DNA of 64,000 bases from WVYX01 sp039586815 (GTDB taxonomy: Bacteria > Gemmatimonadota > Gemmatimonadetes > Gemmatimonadales > GWC2-71-9): the NCBI GenBank assembly GCA_039586815.1, contig JBDHJR010000002.1, positions 112,541 to 176,540 of the forward strand, read 5' to 3'. The position numbers and the translations under genes were made by a program. Shown piece after piece: positions 58,828 to 64,000 of this stretch; the first letter of the stretch is position 1, and the number at the start of each line of letters is the position of its first letter. The notes beneath the pieces are model-generated. The model did not search any database. It saw only the letters and a program-made list of their open reading frames with translations, and was not told the DNA's origin.

Positions 58828-59080
58828 CCCACTGCAGCCGCACCCGCCACCCCTCGTGCTCGAGGTCCTCGATCGGGACGGCGGGGTCGAGCAGGACGTT
58901 GCCGGTGGCGTACCGGTAGCCGACCATGGCGAAGTTCCATCCGATCGGCACGTTGGTGAGGGCGCGCGGCTCGAGTTCCTGGGCCGCTGCCTGTGCGGGA
59001 ATGAGTACAAGCAGCGCGAGCAGTCCCCAGTGCAAGTGTCGCACGCCGTCGCCCCGCTCTCCGCTACCGTCCTCGCTCAC
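58814..59080 (-). CDS. Short outer-membrane protein, possible remnant of a MetA-type phenol-degradation porin family
   Basis: This 88-residue product starts at GTG 59080, overlapping the upstream stop (GTGA). A signal peptide (WGLLALLVLIPAQAAA-QE) is followed by LEPRALTNVPIGWNFAMVGYRYATGNVLLDPAVPIEDL, which resembles the start of the ~280-residue Phenol_MetA_deg/SphA-like barrel family (ExRAYSNxPVGxNFxxxGYxYSxGxVxxDPSLPIED). The next 15 residues end in EGWRVRLQWDVSF, a barrel-like last strand with terminal Phe. So the first and last parts of a barrel seem to be joined, with the middle ~190 residues missing. It could be an in-frame deletion remnant or a domain of its own. Confidence 0.55.
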   Translation of the reverse strand: MSEDGSGERGDGVRHLHWGLLALLVLIPAQAAAQELEPRALTNVPIGWNFAMVGYRYATGNVLLDPAVPIEDLEHEGWRVRLQWDVSF

Positions 59081-59730
59081 CGGCTCGCTCTCCCCCCTTT
59101 ACGCTTCAACAGCTTCACCCACAGCGGGTAGCTGAGCCAGGCGATCTCCCACAGTCCCGGTCCCACGAACGCGAACGGGATGGTGAAGAGCGCCGTGATC
59201 GGCTCCGCTAGTATGCGGTGCGCCAACGCGCGCGCCTCCTCATCGGTCACGTCGGGCCGCAACAGGCGGCGCCGCTTGATGGCGTACGCCCACGCCCAGC
59301 CACCGCTGATGCCGAGCAGCGCCGCCGCGACACTCTCGAATGACCTGGCGCCGGCGGACGGGCCCAGGTTGATCCCGAGGCCGATTGCGTATAGGAAGAA
59401 GAACAGGAAGAACAGCTGCAGGATCATGAGCGAGGTGTGCCGGCCGTCGGTCCGCACCAGGTGGCCCAGCAGGACATTGCTCTGCAGCCAGTAGATGATC
59501 GTGATCGCCATAGCGACGACGACCACGGCGAAGGTCAGCCAGTTGTCCAGCACGAACGGGCCGATGGCGGTCCAGTGCCAGTCGGCGCCGCCGGGACGGG
59601 GGACGAACAGGAAGATGCGCAGGATGACCAAGGCGTACACGACGTCGCTCACCCGCTCGAGTCGGCTGAGCTGGAGGATCGCTCGCTCCTCTTTGTGGTC
59701 GCGCGAAGGATCACTCTGTGGTGTCGTCAT
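59077..59730 (-). CDS. TMEM175/DUF1211-like membrane protein
   Basis: This 217-residue membrane protein has about four to six helices. Its first helix reads RLERVSDVVYALVILRIFLF, like the FSDG-containing first helix of TMEM175 potassium channels, but with SDVV in place of the filter motif FSD-G. The next segments (WLTFAVVVVAMAITIIYWLQSNVLLGHLVRTDGRHT, LMILQLFFLFFFLYAIGLG) and the C-terminal helix AEPITALFTIPFAFVGPGLW complete it. So the fold fits but channel function is uncertain. It begins the minus-strand unit with the remnant barrel and Omp85-like gene. Confidence 0.6.
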   Translation of the reverse strand: MTTPQSDPSRDHKEERAILQLSRLERVSDVVYALVILRIFLFVPRPGGADWHWTAIGPFVLDNWLTFAVVVVAMAITIIYWLQSNVLLGHLVRTDGRHTSLMILQLFFLFFFLYAIGLGINLGPSAGARSFESVAAALLGISGGWAWAYAIKRRRLLRPDVTDEEARALAHRILAEPITALFTIPFAFVGPGLWEIAWLSYPLWVKLLKRKGGRASR

Positions 59731-59765
59731 GCTGCAGTCTCCGGATCAGCGGTTGCGAGGAACGA

Positions 59766-61985
59766 TCACCGCACGCGTTCCTGCTCCAGGATCTCGATCG
59801 ATTCGATCTTCCACGTGCCGTCCACCGGTACCACGACCACGCGTGTGTCGTAGCGGTTCTGGCGGAAGTGGCGGTGGCCGAAGTGGGTTACGGTGCCGCC
59901 CACCGTCCACGAGGCCTCGGCGTCGAAGCCCCCGCCCTCGCGTGGCGCCACGCTGCGTACCTCGGTCACCTCGACAGCGTCCACCCGCGCGCGCGCTCCG
60001 CCACGTTCCTCCATCACCATCGCGCGCTGGTGCTCCAGGTAGATGTCGGTGAGCGTGGGCCCCGTGACGGCCACGGCGAGCCGGTCGTACGCCGCACCCT
60101 CCTCGCGAAACTCGAAGGCGCGATACACGTTGGGCAGCACGCTCGCGAGCACGCGGCGGGCCTGGTGTGGCGAGGTCACGCCGCCGAAGGAGGTGGGCAG
60201 CGTCACCGATACGTGTAGCAGCGGCGTGAGTGCGAATGCGAGGGCCAGCGTGACGCGCGCGGTGGCCGACGAGGTAAGCCGGCGGTCGCGGCGCCAGCCG
60301 GCCGCCACGAAGGCGACCGCCAGCCCGGCGAGGAGGAGCGACACCAGCGGTAGCGGCAGCCGCGGTGGCTCGACGGCCACGGCTGCCACCGTGGGCACGG
60401 GGCTCTCCATGAGCTCGTTTTCCCAGCGCAGCACCGGCTCGTCGGGCGTGAGCGTAGTCGAGCGCGACGACTCGGGATCTATAGCTGTCGCCGGGATGGA
60501 CTCCGTGCCCGCGGGGAATGTCGCCCATGAGAGCGTGGCCTCATTTGGCATTCCGGAGGTGAGATAGGCGACCGTTACCCCGAGGAAGGCCTCGTCCACT
60601 GTCTCGCGCACCGGTGTCTGGCGCGGCAGCACGCCCTGCGCGTCCACGGTCATGAAGCTGACACGGTCTACCAATCCCGCTGCAGGGGTGCCGTCGATCT
60701 CCACGAAGGTGCGAGATGCGACGTGGTCGGCGATGCGGCGAGCCACGCGGTCCTGCTCTGCGACCTCGAGGTACCCGTCTCCTGGCAAACGCAGTCCGAT
60801 CGCGGTTGCCAGGTCCTGGAGCCGCAGCAGCGCCTCGTGCCGCACCTCGAAGGGCTCCACGGCCAGGTAACTCTGGATCGGAATGTCGAGCCGCTGCGTG
60901 GCGACCCGCCGGGATGTGGGCATCCCGGCGGCGGAGGGCGGCGCGCCTGCCCCAGGGAGCCGTGGGGCGGTCGTTGTCGCTGTGACGTCGCCGGCTGGTC
61001 TCACGAACGCGAGCGAGAGCAGTGCGGCCACCGCGGTGCTGCCCAGCACGTAGGCGAGGGCAGTACGCCCGCGTGCCTCCTCCGCCGGCCAGCGCCGTGC
61101 CACTAGCCGCCCGAGCAAGGCAGCGATCAATCCCAGCACGAGCAGCGCCGCGTCCATCCCGAGCACGAGAACGAGGAGGTGTGACCACTGGACCGCGCTC
61201 CCTTCGGGCGTGGCCGGGAGCAGGGCGGCCAGTGCCACGCCGTGGAACAGGCCGGTCGCGGCGGCCAGCCCGGTCACGCGCTGCGCCTGCGGCTCCGCGC
61301 GCAACGCCTCCCGCGCCAGGAACACCACCGCAATCGCGACGCAGATCTCCGCGACCACCGCGTCGAGTGGCCGGGCGACCAAGGCGGTGACCGCCACCGC
61401 CACGACTTGCCCCACGGCAAACGCGGTCACGAACCGAATCGAACCCAGCACGCCGCCCAGCAACACGAGCGCCAGGATAAGGGCCACGTGCACCCAGTGC
61501 ACCACGATGTGGCGGGCGCCGCTCACCACCGCGCTGCGCGCGTCGCGCAACCACTGGACGATCGGTCCGACGTTCGCCTCCGGCACCTGCCAGGCACTCT
61601 CCATTGCCGCAAGCGCGTGTGCGAACCGCTCGCCCGACAGCAGCTCGAGGCGCATGACCGTTCTGACGGAGGGGTTGGGCACCGGGTAGCGGATGCCGAT
61701 GGTGTGGCCGGCCAGGCCGCCGGGGCAGCGGTAGGCCTGGCGGTTGAGCCAGCCTCCGGACTGGCTCAACACAACGCGCTCCCCGTCGGGGCGGCAGTGC
61801 GCGGGCAACTCCGGATGGGGCATCGCCTGAGCCGGAATCACTGAGGGAACGAACCACTGCACCAGGAATGCACCCGGCTCGCGTTCCTTGATCTGTACCT
61901 GTACGGGTGGGACGTCGTCTGCGAGGGCGGGCCCGGCCAGAGTCAGCGCCAGTGCCAGTACAACGGAGCGTGGGTGAAGGCGCAC
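59766..61985 (-). CDS. HupE/UreJ-family membrane protein with long C-terminal extension
   Basis: This 739-residue membrane protein has a signal peptide at a GTG start (VRLHPRSVVLALALTLAGPALA). An extracytoplasmic domain (about 25-135: VQVQIKEREPGAFLVQWFVP, IGIRYPVPNPSVRTVMRLEL) precedes the HupE/UreJ membrane block (about 160-330: HIVVHWVHVALILALVLLG, LDAVVAEICVAIAVVFLAREAL, GLFHGVALAALLPATP, HLLVLVLGMDAALLV). A second periplasmic region (about 360-540), one more membrane helix (LPLVSLLLAGLAVAFVAAGW) and a C-terminal beta domain with EASWTVGGTVTHFGHRHFRQ follow. HupE-like proteins carry nickel or cobalt in some lineages, but this subgroup is linked to PpiC and DUF3604 genes and its substrate is unknown. 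Confidence 0.78.
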   Translation of the reverse strand: MRLHPRSVVLALALTLAGPALADDVPPVQVQIKEREPGAFLVQWFVPSVIPAQAMPHPELPAHCRPDGERVVLSQSGGWLNRQAYRCPGGLAGHTIGIRYPVPNPSVRTVMRLELLSGERFAHALAAMESAWQVPEANVGPIVQWLRDARSAVVSGARHIVVHWVHVALILALVLLGGVLGSIRFVTAFAVGQVVAVAVTALVARPLDAVVAEICVAIAVVFLAREALRAEPQAQRVTGLAAATGLFHGVALAALLPATPEGSAVQWSHLLVLVLGMDAALLVLGLIAALLGRLVARRWPAEEARGRTALAYVLGSTAVAALLSLAFVRPAGDVTATTTAPRLPGAGAPPSAAGMPTSRRVATQRLDIPIQSYLAVEPFEVRHEALLRLQDLATAIGLRLPGDGYLEVAEQDRVARRIADHVASRTFVEIDGTPAAGLVDRVSFMTVDAQGVLPRQTPVRETVDEAFLGVTVAYLTSGMPNEATLSWATFPAGTESIPATAIDPESSRSTTLTPDEPVLRWENELMESPVPTVAAVAVEPPRLPLPLVSLLLAGLAVAFVAAGWRRDRRLTSSATARVTLALAFALTPLLHVSVTLPTSFGGVTSPHQARRVLASVLPNVYRAFEFREEGAAYDRLAVAVTGPTLTDIYLEHQRAMVMEERGGARARVDAVEVTEVRSVAPREGGGFDAEASWTVGGTVTHFGHRHFRQNRYDTRVVVVPVDGTWKIESIEILEQERVR

Positions 61986-61986
61986 G

Positions 61987-62889
61987 TCAGCTACCAGCCG
62001 CCGCGGAATCCCCCCCCAGTGCCAGCGCACGGATCGCCGCTTCGTCGATCTCTACTGTGTAGCGGCTGCGCACGCTTGCCAGCAATGCATCGTTCGCCTG
62101 CTCTCGCAGCGCGGTCCCGTAATCCCGCAGCACCGTGCCGCGAACCAGGTCGAGGTCGGGCACCTGGGGCTCGTCGACCGCAGTCACGTACGCAAGGTGC
62201 AATCCGTAGCCCGACGCTATCGGACCCTGCCACTCGCCGGGCTCCAGCTCGAACAGCGCGGCGGCGAAGCGCTGCCCGAAGATCCGTGATACGTCCTGCT
62301 CGCGCTGCAACGGGTACTCGTGCTGCAGCATGAACCGGTCGCCCAGCTCGCGCGGTCGCGCCTCACTGGGAGGTGAGCCGCGAAGTCGGGCGAGGAGCTG
62401 CTCCGCGTCCGCTACGGCGGCCTCGCCGCGCTGGTCGAGGTTGAAGTAGATGTGCGCGAAGCTGCGCCGCTCGGGAATCTGGTAGCGGTCGAGGTTCTCC
62501 TGGAAGTACGCCTGGAGCTGCGGCTCGGTGGGCTGTACCTGCGACGCCAGATCGCTGGTGAGGAACTCGATCTTCTGCACCATGCGCCGCCGGATGACGT
62601 CGTCGTCCCGGTCGAGCCCCATGGCCAGGGCCTCGCGGTAAAGCACCTCCTGGCGCACGTAGTCGTCCACCAGGCCGCGCAGCTCCATCTCGGTGGGCGG
62701 CCGCTGCCAGCGACTCTGCCAGGTGTCGCGCAGCCAGCGGATCTCGGTCTCGGTGACCGCTACGCGCCGGTCGGCTTCGGACGCGGTGTCACCGCGCGTG
62801 AGCAGCAGGTTCAGCCCGAACAGCGCCACACCGATGGCCATGAAGTGTACCAGCGGCTCGCGCAGCCAGCGTGTGAGCTTCTCGTTCAT
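61987..62889 (-). CDS. Membrane-anchored parvulin-type peptidylprolyl isomerase
   Basis: This 300-residue protein has an N-terminal membrane helix (LVHFMAIGVALFGLNLLL), a SurA/PrsA-like helical region with the motif MELRGLVDDYVRQEVLYREALAMGLD, and a PpiC-like domain (RRSFAHIYFNLDQRG, QFGAxF-type QRFAAALFELEPGEWQGPIASGYGLHLAYV). A C-terminal helix region (DLVRGTVLRDYGTALREQANDALL) completes the chaperone lobe. It probably folds periplasmic proteins, possibly its neighbours. It is one base upstream of the HupE-like gene and follows the DUF3604 gene on the same strand. Confidence 0.88.
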   Translation of the reverse strand: MNEKLTRWLREPLVHFMAIGVALFGLNLLLTRGDTASEADRRVAVTETEIRWLRDTWQSRWQRPPTEMELRGLVDDYVRQEVLYREALAMGLDRDDDVIRRRMVQKIEFLTSDLASQVQPTEPQLQAYFQENLDRYQIPERRSFAHIYFNLDQRGEAAVADAEQLLARLRGSPPSEARPRELGDRFMLQHEYPLQREQDVSRIFGQRFAAALFELEPGEWQGPIASGYGLHLAYVTAVDEPQVPDLDLVRGTVLRDYGTALREQANDALLASVRSRYTVEIDEAAIRALALGGDSAAAGS

Positions 62890-62924
62890 GTTGCGGTCAG
62901 TCGTCTCTCGTCGTCTGAAGGGAA

Positions 62925-62964
62925 CGGGCCGACCCGGGTGCCTTCTGGTTCCCGGGCCGGCCCG
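62925..62964 (-). terminator. Hairpin between the DUF3604 and PpiC genes
   Basis: CGGGCCGACCCGGG (62925-62938) pairs with CCCGGGCCGGCCCG (62951-62964), 13 of 14 bp, around a 12-base loop. It lies 24 bases after the DUF3604 stop on the minus strand, so transcription into the PpiC gene may be reduced. Confidence 0.6.
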
Positions 62965-62987
62965 CGTCGCTCCAACCTACCGAGTCG

Positions 62988-64000
62988 TTACGGCGTATAC
63001 CAGATCGGACTCGTGTAGGCCCGTTCCTGCGTAGTCATCGGGACCTCGGGGTCCATCGTGATGCCGAAGCGGTAGGCATCGTACGCCGTCCAGCGCGGAG
63101 TGGGGATCTCGATCACGCGCGCGTAATACACGGCCGGCTGCGACGCGTCGAAGTCGGGATCCGTCCACACCGTCAGCAGCTCCGGCGCCCCGATCGTGTT
63201 GGTCCACGTGGCATTCGCCACGTCCACCGTGTTGCCCACCGGCGGCAACGTGCCGTCGCGGCCCGGCTGGCGGCGGTCGGCGTCGCTCCAGGCCACGTCG
63301 TACACCTTCTCGTGTCGCTGGCCGCGGCCATCGAGCCAACCCTTCACGATCTGAATGCGGTCCAGGTTGCCCGAGAACGGGTCCTTGAGTGCGCCCACGA
63401 GGAACGTGGGGGCTCCGTTGCCCGATCGCACGGGCAGGTCCCCGCCCATGGGCACGCCCTTGGTGTAGCCCACGCCTCCAGGCATCCGCAGCTCCGCGTC
63501 GTCCGCCGTGAACTCCCAGCCGCCGAAGAACCGCACCAGCATGCGCGGCCCGGTGGTGGCATAGGTCTCCCTGCGCATCATGGCGTCGAAGATCGCCTCG
63601 CGCGTGTTCTCCGTGGCCCAGACGGCCGCGTAGCCCGAGGAAACCTGCTCCCAGCCCAGGATCGTGACGTCACCAAGCGCGAGTACCGGGTGTTCCGACC
63701 GCGTGGCATCGGGCTCGGTGCCGGAGTGCTTGCCGAAGAAGTTTTCCTCCTCGGCGGTGGCGAGCGACGTGTGGCTGTCGGTCGAGCCGATCATGCCGAA
63801 CTTGTACGGATTGACGCCGATCCGCTGTTCGACCTGCAGTCCCAACTGCAGTGCGGTCCGGGCGTACTCGTACTGCAGCATCTCAGGCGTCTTCAGCTCG
63901 CTCAGGTTGAGGTTGCCCTTGTCCCAGGTCTCGTAGTCGGCGAACTCGTCGGTCGGCGACAGGTAGGGGTGAGCCTCGCCGTCTCCCTTGATCTGTGTGG
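62988..64000 (-). CDS. DUF3604 domain protein, C-terminal part (gene runs off the right edge)
   Basis: The frame is open to position 64000 and beyond. The visible 336 or so residues read GDGEAHPYLSPTDEFADYET, then KTPEMLQYEYARTALQLGLQ, then the metal-binding-like FGMIGSTDSHTSLATAEEENF, ATGPRMLVRFFGGWEF, MGGDLPVR and the C-terminal block WTDPDFDASQPAVYYARVIEIPTPRWTAYDA. These are the conserved features of DUF3604, a PHP-like amidohydrolase fold of about 600 residues with no known substrate. A signal peptide would be in the missing N-terminus. It leads the PpiC and HupE-like genes on the minus strand. Confidence 0.9.
   Translation of the reverse strand, partial: TQIKGDGEAHPYLSPTDEFADYETWDKGNLNLSELKTPEMLQYEYARTALQLGLQVEQRIGVNPYKFGMIGSTDSHTSLATAEEENFFGKHSGTEPDATRSEHPVLALGDVTILGWEQVSSGYAAVWATENTREAIFDAMMRRETYATTGPRMLVRFFGGWEFTADDAELRMPGGVGYTKGVPMGGDLPVRSGNGAPTFLVGALKDPFSGNLDRIQIVKGWLDGRGQRHEKVYDVAWSDADRRQPGRDGTLPPVGNTVDVANATWTNTIGAPELLTVWTDPDFDASQPAVYYARVIEIPTPRWTAYDAYRFGITMDPEVPMTTQERAYTSPIWYTP

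Overview
The window is dense (gaps are few and short), GC-rich bacterial chromosome from a Gram-negative-type (diderm) organism: it carries an apolipoprotein N-acyltransferase, an Mla-type lipid-transport operon, an Omp85-like barrel and several lipobox proteins. The mix (short primary sigma factor without region 1.1, lipoprotein subtilases, PpiC/HupE/DUF3604 trio, LitR/CarH-type photoregulator, many small secreted proteins of unknown role) fits Gemmatimonadota best, probably an environmental lineage; this placement is an inference from gene content, not from a marker tree. I see no tRNA, rRNA, CRISPR array, transposase, integrase or phage gene.

Layout. 1-4.5 kb: the start of a CopD-like membrane protein, DUF4177 and GNAT genes, and a minus-strand operon GNAT - methyltransferase - PLP amino-acid decarboxylase - methyltransferase. 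4.5-10.1 kb: three tandem lipoprotein subtilases, each preceded by a matching promoter (TTGCRC, 16 bp, TATCTT-like), a ~270-290 nt leader containing conserved hairpins and a terminator-like stem, and a small hairpin that covers the Shine-Dalgarno. This cassette is the most unusual thing in the window. 10.1-14.9 kb: trehalose-phosphate synthase, a cysteine-cluster protein, a diphthine-ammonia-ligase-like PP-loop enzyme and an ABC exporter. 14.9-18.5 kb: a probable light-responsive unit, with a B12-binding MerR regulator carrying every known CarH ligand residue, divergent from a fasciclin protein, class II photolyase and SRPBCC protein.

18.6-26.4 kb: thiI, an MFS carrier, a PAS-PAS-sigma54 activator with matching palindromes at its own gene and ahead of a sigma54-type promoter for a STAS/ECF-sigma pair, then a Tat-exported alanine-racemase-like protein. 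26.4-35.3 kb: a lipoprotein, comM, a surface protein with carboxypeptidase-regulatory folds, larE, thpR, a secreted protein, an NtrC-type response regulator and the primary-type sigma factor. 35.3-44.4 kb: a long co-directional run with coupled starts: rimO, SpoIID-like, small barrel, Gfo/Idh/MocA, lnt, hyuA (with an internal deletion) and hyuB. 44.6-50.6 kb (minus): MBL hydrolase, CsgG/TPR protein, MlaE, an MlaF-like protein that has lost every ATPase motif, MlaD and a GAF/HD-GYP phosphodiesterase, all closely packed. 50.7-57.2 kb: a Crp/Fnr regulator divergent from a housekeeping run rpmE-prfA-prmC-ylbF-tmk-ctp-DUF2520. 57.2-64 kb (minus): Omp85-like barrel, a remnant outer-membrane protein, a TMEM175-like membrane protein, a HupE/UreJ protein, a PpiC isomerase and the C-terminal part of a DUF3604 protein.

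Recurring theme: several genes (the CarH-like regulator, thiI, larE, rimO, crp) have a good -35/-10 pair with a 17 bp spacer placed 6-10 nt before the start codon and no Shine-Dalgarno, so leaderless or nearly leaderless mRNAs may be common here. All assignments come from reading the sequence and recalling family motifs; no database search was run.
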